64,000 nucleotides of DNA from Chrysaora quinquecirrha (Eukaryota > Cnidaria > Scyphozoa > Semaeostomeae > Pelagiidae): the NCBI GenBank assembly GCA_014526335.1, contig JACTAT010000014.1, positions 3,659,340-3,723,339 on the forward strand, written 5' to 3'. Below, in pieces: positions 1 to 12,582 of this stretch. The position numbers and the translations under genes are program-made. Positions within the stretch are counted from its first letter, which is position 1; the number at the start of each line of letters is the position of its first letter. The notes beneath the pieces were generated by a model. That model did no database searches and was not told where the DNA came from. It saw only the letters and a program-made list of their open reading frames with translations.

Positions 1-278
1 GAATTACATTATAAATTGACTGACTCCTTTAGGCATGCCAGTGAATGCACAGAAAAAGGGGGTTATATTTCCCCTTAGAGTCAAACCATTGAAAATAAGT
101 ATTGCTTGCTCTTTTTATACATGCAAAGGGCCAGCTTAAAAAGACTTCATCTTTTTTTGATAGAGTCAGATTCCTTAATAGTCTCCAATCCAGTACTGGA
201 ATTCCTTTAGTTTTTGCCTATCCGAGTACTACCTTCTTTATAAAGCACTTCCTTATAAAAAATGCGTTTACTACTTAC

Positions 279-3200
279 CTCTTTAGGGATGCTGTGAACG
301 GAAATCCAGTCTCTCTTTCAGCACGCAGGGCTTGCAAAAAGGCGTCTTTGTCCATGCTATAGGAAGAAATGACTTATTAGAATTGTGAAGTGAAGTGTAT
401 ACCGCGTATAAGTAGCATATATAGCCACCGTCTTTGATATAGCGACCTCTATAGCTATCATTGATATACCAATTCATATAGCCACCGCTAAGTCCAAGCT
501 TTAATTCAGTAAGTCACTCAGGCTTGAACTGAAACAAAAAGAGTTGGACCATCTGACATGACAAAGAGACCCTATGCTTAACAGAAAGATGATTGTGGTT
601 AACGAAAGAGCTTGTTCATAGCAGATCTATTTCACATGAGTGAAGTAAATTAAATTCAAAGTCAAAAAACGCGCTATGATAACTGATACATAGACAGAAG
701 ACTTATAAATCTTCACCAAGAAGGAGCTATTGGCGACATTGACTCCTGATAAATTGAATCATTGTGGTTTTAAAAACTGCTGTTTTTTGGAAGAAAGCAT
801 ATTTCGAAAAAAGTTGATCGAATTTTGGTTAAAACAGTGATCTAAGTTTTAGTAAGATTCTGCAAAAACCAGGAAAATGCAGATTAATTGTGAAGCATTA
901 TTGAATACTACAAGTCGCTACGAGTAGAGTAATTTGATTGAAGTCTCAATTTCTGCCTTCAAAGAAGAGACAAAGTCTAATGCGCGCAAGAAGGCCTAAG
1001 CGTCCTAGACTTATTACCTTCCTCCCACTCTTTCGGAAACAATTTCTAACAACTACAACAACATACAGCTGTTTCCTACAGCTGTTTCTGTTTTCTAGTT
1101 GGAGCGGGGTGGTGGAGTGTGGAGGAGCGTAGACTACGACGAATGTAATAAGTCTATAAGCGTCCTGGGAAAGTCACTCTAAAGAATCACTCATTTTGAC
1201 GTTTCCTCTCTAAAGCAAACAATGTTGTTGCTGTAAAAACGTTGTTGTTGTTGTTGTTGTTGCAGAAGGTTCTTTCTGCTGCTTGGAAAGATCGTGACAA
1301 AATGTAGACTATATTGAAGTCAATAACATAATCATGGGTGACAAATTTCATTGTGCTTTGCTTATTGATATTCAAATTGTTAAAATAAAAAAGTGAACAA
1401 CACTTTCGTAGGTTATTTGAAGGTGGCCTCATCTTTTCTTATTGACATTCATATTTTTAGATAAAAGTAATGGTAATGAACAGTAAAAAGGACAAACCTT
1501 TCGCTTGGTAAATTGAAGGTGACTTTCTTCAGGTACCCTGATTTTATTCTGGTGCTTTCTCTAAACTGGTACAAAGAATGAAATGAATGTTCCCGAGCTT
1601 CTTCACGAAGAACGTGACCCAATGTTGGAAGAGTTTTCACGACGGACAGAGATGGGAAGAAACTCATTGCTGAAGTCAACCGGCCTTGTCCAATGTCAAT
1701 ATTGTCTTCCCTGACATAAAAACAAAAATAATACAATTAAGCTCGAATAAGCCGTCCCCTCAATCACACCCTAACGAAGCTATATGAACTACTATGGTGG
1801 ACAAGCACTACTGTGGTGGGTTATTATGCTTGACAAAGAATACACAAACATTGAAATAAATGCCTCCTTGTTATTAAATGGGGTAATAGGCAATTAAGGA
1901 CCATTGGGTCGGAAAAAATATATAAACATATAAAAAATTTATATAAAAATATAAATTAATAAGCGTCCCCGGAATTGCATTAAGCATTCAAGAGTAATAG
2001 CATAAAGGTATTAGAAATTCACTCACGCTGTGTATGTCCTTTCAATGTGTACAAGGAACCTCGGCAACCAATAAGACTTTAGTCGTTTCAGGATATCAAT
2101 CTGCGCTCTTAGGAAAAGGCTCTCCGAATATCCTTCACTTTCCAATGCAAGTTTGATTTGATCCTGAAAATCCATAAGAAACGGAATAATTTGTATAGGG
2201 TACAATGATCTGATCAAAGAACTGAAGAAAATTTTAGGAAGACTAAAGCCTAAGAGAGTCCAAGACGAATTAATGAAGTGCAAAACAATGCTTGCTAGGG
2301 TCATGGGAATATTTCCGAGACTTCTTCATATTTGTACTGCATCTGTACAGATTTCAGCAAAGCGTCAAATCTAACACGATAGATCTTACTGTTCTTACTA
2401 AATACAAATGTGGAAGATCTTTTCGACAGAACTACATTCATAGCGAACAATGCCTGAGAGGGGGAGTCACTTTACTTTCCAAAATACGAGGACATGCCGC
2501 TATAAAATCAATAAAATCACCCTGTCCAGGAGCCAACATTTTTAAAAAGGGTACCCTGTCTTGGAGATGATTCCTAAAAATGATACCCTGCAGGGGAGTT
2601 TTCTTTCACGGAATTACTCGTAAAACAAATGGAAAGAGTTTCCGTTGTTACTTGAATGAATACGGAAGAAGTATATTGTTTCAAACTAATCAAATTCTGA
2701 ATTGACCAAGCCGAAAACAGAAATGATATGGGCAGCGAGTTTCTGCGTAGCGTCCAATACAATTAGTATCAAATATACATAGTCACTTTCTCTAATTTTT
2801 GGCTTTTCAGCTCAAAAAATCAAATTTTAAATGCTTTACTTCATCTCTCGGTTTACGCTCGAGGGATTGAAATATAAAAGCACGAATTGTCCAACTTACC
2901 TTCGCATCAGCCGTCAGATGATGCTTATATCTGTCCTGCATAACCCTGAAAGACAAACCGTTATGTTCTGCTTATTGCTTCATAGCATACATATGAATTT
3001 TCAAAATCCAAAGCAAAAATAGCAAGTATAAGCACTTCTTTTTGGGTCTTATATAATACGCACTATTCAAAGGTCGAAAGGTTATGAAACATTATGAGAA
3101 ACGTAAGGAGAAGATTATGATGATGATGATGTTGATGTTACTGTAGATGGCGATGGTGATAATGATGATTATGGTGATGATGATGGTGATGATGATGGTG

Positions 3201-6200
3201 ATGATGATGATGGCGATGATGATGATCATGATGATGATGATTATAATCATGATGATGTTGTAGATGATGATGATGATGATGAGGATGGTGATGATTATGA
3301 TGGCGATGATTAAGATGACGATAATGATGATGATAATGATGATGATGATGATGATGATAATGATGATGATTATGATAACGATGATTATGATGATTTAATG
3401 ATGATCATGGATTAAACATCAACTGTAGGTTTAATAGTAAGGGAATTGGAAGCCAATGTACATCAACTGGCAACAATCTTTCACGAAGAAACTAACAGAA
3501 CAACATTTCTTTGGCGATTTCGAAACATATTTGGAATACTGCTGAAATTTGCTAGCCTAGACACGTGTCGCTAGAATTGATTCATCAGTTCAACTGAGTA
3601 ACAATAACTGCAATTTGTTTAACCCTATGGCCACCTCCTGTATCCTCTCTTAAAATGATATGAAATCAACTAAATACAGTAGAAAGCAATTAGGAATAAA
3701 ATACTGCAGAAACCTGAATAGCCGAACCCCAAGCTCTTTTTTCTCGACAGGATATTCTTGCCACCCTCGGATTTGATCTTTATAATATTCAGCATCGAGC
3801 CAAAATTGAAGCAACAAGAAACCATTCGTCTCTGCTAGGAATGATTTAAATCTTTCCATACCTTCCATCTGTAAGATATTAAAAAATTGAATTGATAAAA
3901 AGTATTACTCAAATCGTTGTTGCGGGTAAGACTAAGGTTGGATGAATGATAAAAGATCAGAATACAAGGGTTAGGGCTCGTGGGCTTAGGTCCTGCCAAA
4001 CGACCAAACATTGTTTTCAAACATTGGAGATTTGCAATTGAAACACAATGTTTGACCTTTTGGCAACATCACAAAATTGCTCGTCAAACATATTTTCTTC
4101 ATACAAGCATAAAATGTTTTTGAAATTATCAAAACATTGCTGAGGGAATTCTGTTTGTCAAGCAATGTTTATGACGTGGCCAAACGGTCAAACATTTCTT
4201 GTTAAGCAAATTTCAAATGCTAACCGAACAATGTTTTGTGAAGTTGCCAAACAGTCAAACCGAGAGCTCAATGAAATCGACGAGTAACTCCCTAAGTCAT
4301 ACAACTCAAGACTCTCTTCCCGTTTGACCAGAGATGGGAGGACAGCTTTGGGTTGTATGACTTTGGGAGTTACTCGGCGATTTCTCGAGCTCTGTAGCTC
4401 AATGGAAACGTTGTTGACTATCTGGTTCAAATCCCATCTATTGTTGTATGCCACTTGTGGAAAAATCTACCATAGTGTTCGCCATTTATGACAAATATAC
4501 ATGAAAAGCATGTCTGCTAAAGTAAAATCTAACATGGTTTCCATATACAAGGGAAGAAAATCTTACCGATCCGACCGACGCAAATTTCAGTTCATCCAAG
4601 GTTAGTTTTCGCTTGATCGATATTGACATGACGTCACATTCCGTTTGCTTCTCGAAGTCATCGTCGTCCTCGAATTCCAAGACAGTTTTTCGTTTCTCGG
4701 TTTCATCGATACAAAGTTCTTCAAGCTCCTTTTCTATATCACCATCAAAATCGTGACTCAAATGGCGATTATGGTTTCCACTCGTTGCTGGGCGAACGAG
4801 GTCCAATTTGCGATTGACAACACCGTCTGTAAAAAGACCAAAAAGATAGAAACGAAATTGAATCACAGTAGTTCAGAAATCACTCCCCTCGTTTTGGATT
4901 AATCACACATTAATCACAGCAATCACGTTTGCTGATAAATCCCTGCTATGATAAAAGATGCTGTGGCGACGTAGCCTAATCAAGCTGGCTCTTGGTGTCA
5001 GAAGCTTCGCGGGGTCGGGGTTCGAGCCCAAGCTACGGTAGCGTCACAGCCAGGGCGAGATCTCGATTAGTTAAACTACTACTGAGATCCTAGCGCGCGA
5101 CTGGCACTAAAACACCATTTCACCTTCGCCTTCACCGTTGATCGAAGTCCCGATCGAAGTCAACCATTGGGCTTGTGTAGCATAACGTTTCACGCCTATT
5201 TCCATTTGCATGGGAACATAAATAACTAAGTAATCCAAATAATCACAGATAAAACTGGCTTTAACGATAACCATGAGCGAAACTATACAAATTCAGGCTG
5301 ATACAAACAAGACGTTTAGTCGGTGCACAGTTCCAGAAAGTTTGAAATGTTCTACTTTTTCGATTAGTTGATAACTGATTCCCGCCGGTCGCAGTCGACA
5401 TGGGCGCTCTTGCGACCGCAATCAACTGTACCCTATCAGTTCTGGCTTTTGTTGTTCATATTTCGACATACGTTAGCAGTTACAACTAGTTGGGGTTAGT
5501 TCTATCGTATCGTAGATCCGATATTGGCCGGGCTCAAATTTTGCTCTACCTTTTCTAAATTCATCAAATAGCTGCGCCACAACTTGAACAGAAGTATTGA
5601 AACAATTTTTATAGGATCCCGGGGGTTACTTCATTGTTCAAATGACTAGACGTGCCGCCCAGTTTTTCCAAACCCACACATGTCTATCGATAAATTCTGT
5701 TCCTCGTAATACCCATGTATAGAAAAAACAACGAAATTTTTTACCCATTTATACCAATATCTCAAATGTTTTAACCCAATTTAACGCCCGAGGCAGCTCT
5801 GAATGCGTCGAAAACTCATTTGCACTGAAAACTAAAACGCACTTTTATCAGGCTTTTCAAAGCAATGCATGTCTAAAATTTTACACATTTTACTACCCAT
5901 GTGTAAAGATTCTTTACGAAAAATCAACCCATATGTAGGGAAATTGGGGCTGAAAAAGTTACCCATTTGGGCGGCACGTCTAGTATAACGAACAATGGAA
6001 GCAACCCCCCCTCCGGGGGGATATGATATTACAGATAGTTTATGGTTATCATATAGTGATCGAGTCAAAAATCTTCCTCTAACTTCAACTTACCCGTCAA
6101 AAACGGAGAACTGATACGCTCTTGACATAAACCAAAATTTGGTAGTGATGTTGCACGGCTAGGCATTCGTTCGAAGTCATCTGCAACTTGTGGCCATGAT

Positions 6201-8576
6201 TTCAAACTTGACTGACTGTAAGATCGTTCAGGGTTATCTTTTAAACTCGTAGTATATGCTGAGGACAAGGATGGACTAAATGCATTGTGGCTGAGTTGAC
6301 TGAAATGCACAGCAGAGAACTGACGATTTTCACTGTTGCTTAGAAGATTCTTGCATAATTTGTATTCGGAGTAATGCTTTGATCTGAGAAAGAAAAAAAG
6401 GGTTAATCCTGGTTTCTACGTCGTCGTAAGCGATTGGGACGTGTCTCCATCGTGTCCCCAACGTGACGGCGATGTTCATGTTCCCATATAATCGTAAGTG
6501 ACGAGAACGCGTCACCATGTGTCCCCGACGTGAGGGGGATGTTCATGTTCCCATATAATCGTATGCGACGGGAACGCGTCCCCATCGTGTCCCGGACCAG
6601 ACGGCGATGTTCACTTTCCCATAGAATCGTACGCGACGGGAAGGCGTCTCCATCGTGTCCCCGACCTGACGGCGATGTTCACGTTCCCATAGAATCGTAA
6701 GCGACGGGAGATGACGGGGACACACAGGAAAATCCTAAAAAAGTTGTTGATTTTACACGCAGCAATACATTATATTATCTTTACCCACCTCAGAAAAAAT
6801 GGAAGTCTGTTTGTTTTACACCAATCAATAAGAGTTTTGCTGTCGTCATATCTACTGGATTTTTTATCTGCTGAAGCTGATTTAGAACTAGTTGTTAAAA
6901 CACACATGAGCTGTGTATCTTCATCGTATTCAAGCTTTTTGTGAATGCCTGCAAAAACAAAGTAGCACTTTATAAGAACAAATGATATTCAAATTTTAAG
7001 ACTATCCACAAGGATGAAACTTGAACATTAGAATCTGTGCACTGTGCCAAATTATAAGAGCTTTAAATAATGCAAGCAAGCAAGCAAACAATTAAGCTGG
7101 TGAGTGCAAGCAGGGACAAGCCTGGGGGCTGGCTAGCCAGTGTTTGTGGGCACTTCACAGCTGATGTGAACATGCAGCTTGTGTCCCAGTACTGGTACTC
7201 AGTCTAGAACCTATTTCCCTTGATACTCATTTGCCAACATTTTTAGAGCTGGACAACTAAGCAGACAGTAGGCTTCACCCCCTTGACTAATCAACATCAA
7301 TTAGCCAACACTGTACCTCTTGATGATGAAAAAACTCCTTGATTATTGACAGAAATTTTTGAAGTGGGTGTGGCATCAGATACCCATTTTTTTGCCTGCA
7401 CATTTGCATATTTTTCTCAGTGCAGGCAGCTGGTCTGACACTGTCAAGCACAAGGCAAACCAATGGAAACTAAACTTTAAAACTAAAATTCAAAGAATTA
7501 GAATTTTTAAACAGTTCTATTGAGCCACTAAGTTAATATCTATGCCAACAAAGCAATAGAGAAAGCCTTCTTTTCATTCTTGCTGGCAACATGCACAATA
7601 CAGCTCATAAATCATGCAACTGTAGATATGAAACTTAACATTGTTATGGATAATCAACTTGCTTCCAGAACATCACAACATGATTTCATTTATATCTGAC
7701 TGCTATTGCACAGCCAATATTATCATAAATGTTTAATGTGAGTGAAGAATGTGTGAAAAATAACAGAGCAACCAGCAAGCTCAAGATATAAGTAAAATTC
7801 CCCAAATCAGGAGCTAACTCCCCCAGCAGAGAATTTTGTTTCACAAGGTGCCAGTGAAAATAGTTACTTCTTTAGGTTCATTTCAGGGTTGTCCTTCAAA
7901 TTTTCAATGAAAGCATGCCTATTGATTCTCTTTGACGACCCAAGGCACAGAGAGGGTTTAAGAGAGCTGTGACATACAGTTAAATTTAATGAAATACTTT
8001 TGCCTCTTGTAGGAGTATTTTGAGATCATGCTCTTGTTAAAGGGTAATAAATCAAATCATGCTCTTCTTATAGGGTCACGTTATGCTTTCTTTTCCTAGA
8101 CAAGTCAGCCCACTACCATGTTGGCCCACCCTTATCGGCCCCATGGACAAGTTGACCCACCACAATGTTGGCCAACAAGGTTATTTACTATGTGTTAGGA
8201 TATTGGGGGCTAACACCCCCAAACCCCTGCTGTAACAGTGCACATGTTTCAAATTTTTTATATCTTAGTGGGCCGACTTGTTAAACACGGACAGGCCGAC
8301 TTGTCTAAGACATGGTGGGTCGACTTTGTAATGGGCTGACTTGCCCTTTACCCATGTTATCACCCTGTTGCTAGATTCCCTGAGGCACATGTACACCATA
8401 TCCTGATAATATCATAGTTATCCTCCCCCAAGGACCAGTAACTTTTACCAAAGTTGTGAGGAAAGCATAGAGAAAAGCAAGGTGTACCTGCGATGTGAGG
8501 AAAGCATTGAAGTACTGGACAAACAATGGGTCCTTCTTCAAGTATTGTACAAAGGTACTAGCACTCAGTCTTCTTC
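279..8576 (-). CDS. RGS22: RGS22-like regulator of G-protein signalling protein (partial, 3' end off the left edge)
   Basis: Exons traced on the minus strand, in transcript order: 8488-8576, 7317-7395, 6789-6948, 6094-6383, 4567-4826, 3678-3868, 2900-2945, 2027-2163, 1498-1710, 279-356. All have GT..AG borders and the reading phase is consistent at every junction. The first exon found encodes FVQYLKKDPLFVQYFNAFL, like the N-terminal motif of RGS22. Later exons give LIDWCKTNRLPFFL, an RGS-like stretch (RFKSFLAETNGFLLLQFWLDA), then LKSYWLPRFLVH and FLQALRAERETGFPFTASL, in the same order as RGS22. The middle (4567-6383) is low-complexity and acidic (FEDDDDFEKQ). RGS22 is a multi-RGS-domain protein known mainly from testis and ciliated cells in vertebrates; that role is family knowledge. 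The start exon (needed with phase 1 above 8576) was not found, and a further phase-0 exon may lie between 7395 and 8488. Introns carry SINEs, MITEs and minisatellites. Confidence 0.75.
990..1165. mobile_element. short inverted-repeat element (MITE), CTAGACTTATTAC family
   Basis: The segment begins cctagacttattacc and ends gtaataagtctataagcg, so the ends are inverted copies. Related sequence occurs at about 46710-46915, at 51185-51335 and in part near 23055. It lies in an RGS22-like intron. No coding capacity was seen, and the boundaries are approximate. Confidence 0.5.
3115..3412. repeat. (GAT)n / (ATG)n trinucleotide array
   Basis: About 300 bp of imperfect GAT repeats with scattered ATT, GTT and GGC interruptions, inside an intron of the RGS22-like gene. 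Similar GAT arrays occur at 25037-25345, 39871-40199 and, in reverse complement, 54840-55022. Confidence 0.95.
4016..4258. repeat. dispersed repeat rich in AAACATTG/CAATGTTT
   Basis: Repeated words such as caaacattg, tcaagcaatgttt and gccaaacggtcaaac in both orientations. The same family appears at 45240-45295 with 45520-45570 (split by another element) and at 53020-53445. This is non-coding intronic sequence, and the ends are not sharply defined. Confidence 0.55.
4262..4495 (+). mobile_element. SINE family B copy with inverted 5' part
   Basis: 4330-4495 matches the family-B SINE: cgagtaactc region, gagctctgtagctcaatgg, a B-box-like ggttcaaatccc, then tgtggaaaaatctacc. 4262-4325 is an inverted copy of its first part, so the two halves can fold on each other. 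Other copies lie at 31622-31860 (minus), 49590-49785 (plus) and 50600-50815 (plus). The tRNA-like centre points to Pol III derivation; this is inference from the box motifs. Confidence 0.6.
4968..5135 (+). mobile_element. SINE family A copy
   Basis: Contains a tRNA-like T-arm/B box (cggggttcgagcccaagc), the conserved ggtagcgtcacagcc segment, a gattagttaaactactactgag block and a CACCTT-type simple tail. Matching copies lie at 29488-29630, 29648-29815, 43856-43960 (minus) and 59805-59940 (minus, diverged). The copy is intronic. Confidence 0.7.
5621..6010. mobile_element. MITE with ~40-bp terminal inverted repeats
   Basis: The left end reads gggggttacttcattgttca followed by actagacgtgccgccca. 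The right end is its near-perfect reverse complement, tgggcggcacgtctag followed by gaacaatggaagcaaccccc. About 390 bp long, AT-rich inside, with no ORF. It lies in the RGS22-like intron between exons 4567-4826 and 6094-6383. No clear target duplication could be read, and the superfamily is not assigned. Confidence 0.8.
6410..6712. repeat. 68-bp minisatellite, about 4.5 units, GC-rich
   Basis: The word aatcgta(a/t/c)g(t/c)gacg recurs at about 6490, 6557, 6625 and 6693, a period near 68 bp. Units contain cgtgtccc, gacggcgatgttca and gttcccata. It is clearly more CpG-rich than its surroundings and lies in an RGS22-like intron just beyond the exon that ends at 6383. Confidence 0.9.
7072..7290 (-). 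mobile_element. SINE family C copy (reverse orientation)
   Basis: Starts with a GCAA tetranucleotide run (aagcaagcaagcaaac), followed by the reverse complement of the family-C body seen at 34770-35165: cttgtgtcccagtactgg ... agtctagaacctatttccc ... tactcatttgccaac. It lies in an RGS22-like intron. The tRNA-like head appears lost or diverged. Confidence 0.55.
8097..8346. mobile_element. MITE with palindromic GGCCCAC/GTGGGCC ends
   Basis: The left part (ctagacaagtcagcccac ... gttggcccaccc) and the right part (gtgggccgacttg ... atgggctgacttg) are imperfect inverted copies around a cattgggggctaacaccccc-like centre. A truncated relative lies at 57604-57770 with the same attgggggctaccacccc core. 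Confidence 0.65.
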
Positions 8577-9665
8577 CTGAAATAAACAAAAAGTTTGATC
8601 AGTAATATTCTCATCATAGGGAGCTGGTTTTTTTGGGCAACAGTAAGTTTGGCCATACTACTGTAGTACCCAGACTGAATTTTGTGCACACCCTGCACTG
8701 AAAGCTATTGTTCTCAAAACAATAGGTGCATTTTTCTTTTGCTTTCTCCAAACTTTTGCACTGAATTGGTGCACTGCACATAGCACACTGGTGTGTCTAG
8801 TTTGATGAATGATATGTCTTCCATGAGTTGAAACACTTGCAGGAAAGTTGCATGCTCATTTGTTTCCTCCCTGGAAACATTGTTGTTTTGCATTAGTCAT
8901 ATATTGCTTGCAGAAATTTGGAGGAAGGGGGCTCTGACCAAAGCCAAGAAGCCCCCACCTCCACCTCCCTCATTTCATTTCAAGTCAACAAACCTGAAAC
9001 CAGATAAAAATGCAACCCGAAGAATTAAGTGCACAATTTTGGAGAATAAAGTAGAAAAATCTTTCGGCTTCAGGTTACCATAACAAGTCAATCTAGTCTA
9101 TGTATACAGCATCTAGGGTTAGGTACCGTACCTACCCGGCTATCAACCATAATAGGGTAGGCCTATAGGCCTTACCCATAGGTTATCGTGTAGCCTATAG
9201 GCCTAAAGGGTTTTATTTTAATTTTACATTTTCTACCCTATATGTCCTACATATGAAGTCCCTTTTATATTTCATGGGTGAAATTTTGTGATATCAAATA
9301 CCTTTCATGGTCTTTTGTTGGGTGGGCTTTGTATCCGGCGTGTTTCTATCATGAAATTATCTGCCATTGCTCTTTTTTGGTTGACACCATGTTCCAAGTT
9401 GCTGTTTTTGCTGTTTACAGAATTAGGCCTGGACCTAGACAGTTGTTATGGATATTGCTGCCATAGAAACACAGGCTATTTGCCTTTCCGCTTATTGAGA
9501 CCGGATTGACATAGAGGCAAAAAATCACAAAAAAATGAATAAAAAATACTAGACAGAAAGAAAGAAATAAAATAATAATTTAAGAATGCTGCATGAGCTG
9601 CGCGATAAAAATTTCGAAAATAATATTATCTCTCTGTACGGGCTTACTTTTGTTTTACAGGTTTC
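8577..9665. other. intergenic stretch without a supported gene
   Basis: The interval between the first traced RGS22-like exon and the palindrome should hold the RGS22-like first exon and promoter, but no confident exon was found. A plus-strand open stretch at 8915-9083 (proline run, then basic residues, behind a cttgcag acceptor-like site) and open frames at 9278-9509 were seen. They are short and lack supporting partners. 9540-9580 is an A-rich tract. Confidence 0.4.
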
Positions 9666-9666
9666 A

Positions 9667-9823
9667 CTTGTACACAATGCCGACAGCGTCCGGAGCATCG
9701 GGAACATTAGCCATGTTGACAGGCAGAGCATCCATGTATGACCTATGGAGAGGATTGAAATCTTCAAACGGATTGAAATTTCTGAATATAGCAGTATAGT
9801 TGTAGTCACTTGTACTGAATCCA
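9667..9823 (-). pseudogene. exon-like coding fragment spanning the outer edge of the left palindrome arm
   Basis: Read on the minus strand, an attcag acceptor-like site is followed by an open frame (TSDYNYTAIFRNFNPFEDF, then NPLHRSYMDALP, then VNMANVPDAPDAVGIVYK) ending in TGA. Composition looks protein-like and GC content rises locally. The part up to MDALP lies inside the inverted-repeat arm; the rest is unique flank. I do not recognise the family. The plus strand is also open here (MPTASGASGTLAMLTG from 9677, behind a tttgttttacag acceptor), so strand is uncertain and this could be chance. Confidence 0.3.
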
Positions 9824-9910
9824 TGTACACATACGAGTATCTAGTAGTATATATACATAGGATACATAGTATATACTGATGTGGCCTGCAACTGCCTGCA
9901 ACTGCTGTTC

Positions 9911-12560
9911 CAACAGATGTCTTCTTGAATATGGTGTATATAGTGTATATAGAGTATATATAAGTATATGGACGTATATACCCGTATATAGTGACCCAAC
10001 CTATGCTCTCACAGATGTCTTCTTGAATATGGTGTATATAGTGTATATAGAGTATATATAAGTATATGAATGTATATACCCGTATATAGTGACCCAACCT
10101 ATGCTCTCACAGATGTCTTCTTGAATATGGTGTATATAGTGTATATAGAGTATATATAAGTATATGAATGTATATACCCGTATATAGTGACCCAACCTAT
10201 GCTCTCACAGATGTCTTCTTGAATATGGTGTATATAGTGTATATAGAGTATATATAAGTATATGGACGTATATACCCGTATATAGTGACCCAACCTATGC
10301 TCTCACAGATGTCTTCTTGAATATGGTGTATATAGTGTATATAGAGTATATATAAGTATATGGATGTATATACCCGTATATAGTGACCCAACCTATGCTC
10401 TCACAGATGTCTTCTTGAATATGGTGTATATAGTGTATATAGAGTATATATAAGTATATGGACGTATATACCCGTATATAGTGACCCAACCTATGCTCTC
10501 ACAGATGTCTTCTTGAATATGGTGTATATAGTGTATATAGAGTATATATAAGTATATGAATGTATATACCCGTATATAGTGACCCAACCTATGCTCTCAC
10601 AGATGTCTTCTTGAATATGGTGTATATAGTGTATATAGAGTATATATAAGTATATGGACGTATATACCCGTATATAGTGACCCAACCTATGCTCTCACAG
10701 ATGTCTTCTTGAATATGGTGTATATAGTGTATATAGAGTATATATAAGTATATGAATGTATATACCCGTATATAGTGACCCAACCTATGCTCTCACAGAT
10801 GTCTTCTTGAATAGGGTGTATATAGTGTATATAGAGTATATATAAGTATATGGACGTATATACCCGTATATAGTGACCCAACCTATGCTCTCACAGATGT
10901 CTTCTTTAATATGGTGTATATAGTGTATATAGAGTATATATAAGTATATGGACGTATATACCCGTATATAGTGACCCAACCTATGCTCTCACAGATGTCT
11001 TCTTGAATATGGTGTATATAGTGTATATAGAGTATATATAAGTATATGAATGTATATACCCGTATATAGTGACCCAACCTATGCTCTCACAGATGTCTTC
11101 TTGAATATGGTGTATATAGTGTATATAGAGTATATATAAGTATATGGACGTATATACCCGTATATAGTGACCCAACCTATGCTCTCACAGATGTCTTCTT
11201 GAATATGGTGTATATAGTGTATATAGAGTATATATAAGTATATGAATGTATATACCCGTATATAGTGACCCAACCTATGCTCTCACAGATGTCTTCTTGA
11301 ATATGGTGTATATAGTGTATATAGAGTATATATAAGTATATGGACGTATATACCCGTATATAGTGACCCAACCTATGCTCTCACAGATGTCTTCTTGAAT
11401 ATGGTGTATATAGCGTATATAGAGTATATATAAGTATATGGACGTATATACCCGTATATAGTAGCCCAACCTATGCTCTCACAGATGTCTTCTTTAATAT
11501 GGTGTATATAGTGTATATAGAGTATATATAAGTATATGGACGTATATACCCGTATATAGTGACCCAACCTATGCTCTCACAGATGTCTTCTTGAATATGG
11601 TGTATATAGTGTATATAGAGTATATATAAGTATATGGACGTATATACCCGTATATAGTGACCCAACCTATGCTCTCACAGATGTCTTCTTGAATATGGTG
11701 TATATAGTGTATATAGAGTATATATAAGTATATGGACGTATATACCCGTATATAGTGACCCAACCTATGCTCTCACAGATGTCTTCTTGAATATAGTGTA
11801 TATAGTGTATATAGAGTATATATAAGTATATGGACGTATATACCCGTATATAGTGACCCAACCTATGCTCTCACAGATGTCTTCTTGAATATGGTGTATA
11901 TAGTGTATATAGAGTATATATAAGTATATGAATGTATATACCCGTATATAGTGACCCAACCTATGCTCTCACAGATGTCTTCTTGAATAGGGTGTATATA
12001 GTGTATATAGAGTATATATAAGTATATGGACGTATATACCCGTATATAGTGACCCAACCTATGCTCTCACAGATGTCTTCTTGAATATGGTGTATATAGT
12101 GTATATAGAGTATATATAAGTATATGGACGTATATACCCGTATATAGTGACCCAACCTATGCTCTCACAGATGTCTTCTTGAATATGGTGTATATAGTGT
12201 ATATAGAGTATATATAAGGATATGAATGTATATACCCGTATATAGTGACCAAACCTATGCTCTCACAGATGTCTTCTTGAATATAGTGTATATAGTGTAT
12301 ATAGAGTATATATAAGTATATGGACGTATATACCCGTATATAGTGACCCAACCTATGCTCTCACAGATGTCTTCTTTAATATGGTGTATATAGTGTATAT
12401 AGAGTATATATAAGTATATGGATGTATATACCCGTATATAGTTGCATATCCCATGCTCTCACAGATGTCTTCTTGAAAATTGTGTATATAGTGTATATAG
12501 AGTATGTATAAGTACATGGATGTATATACCCGTATATTGTGACCCAACCTATGCTACATA
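9911..12560. repeat. 98-bp satellite array, left arm (about 27 units)
   Basis: The period is exactly 98 bp over most of the array. Each unit contains agatgtcttcttgaatatgg, alternating TATA-rich blocks, a cccgtatatagtgacccaac segment and cctatgctctcac. Units fall into variants, chiefly atggacgtat versus atgaatgtat, plus ggtg/gggtg and tgaat/ttaat changes. The innermost units (12360-12560) are the most diverged. Because 98 is not a multiple of 3, the repeated ~64-codon frames seen across it are by-products of the repeat, not genes. Confidence 0.98.
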
Positions 12561-12582
12561 TTGTGACCCAACCAACCAAAAA

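Noticed and set aside
2574..2762. 62-codon minus-strand frame as an extra RGS22-like exon
   Set aside because: Exons 2900-2945 and 2027-2163 already join in phase 0, and this frame lacks convincing splice borders and conserved motifs.
6330..6725. Overlapping ~60-codon minus-strand frames
   Set aside because: They are readings of the 68-bp minisatellite.
9677..9793. Plus-strand exon (MPTASGASGTLAMLTG...) joined to 20479-20589
   Set aside because: The candidate donor leaves phase 0 while the downstream exon needs phase 1; no junction gives an open frame.
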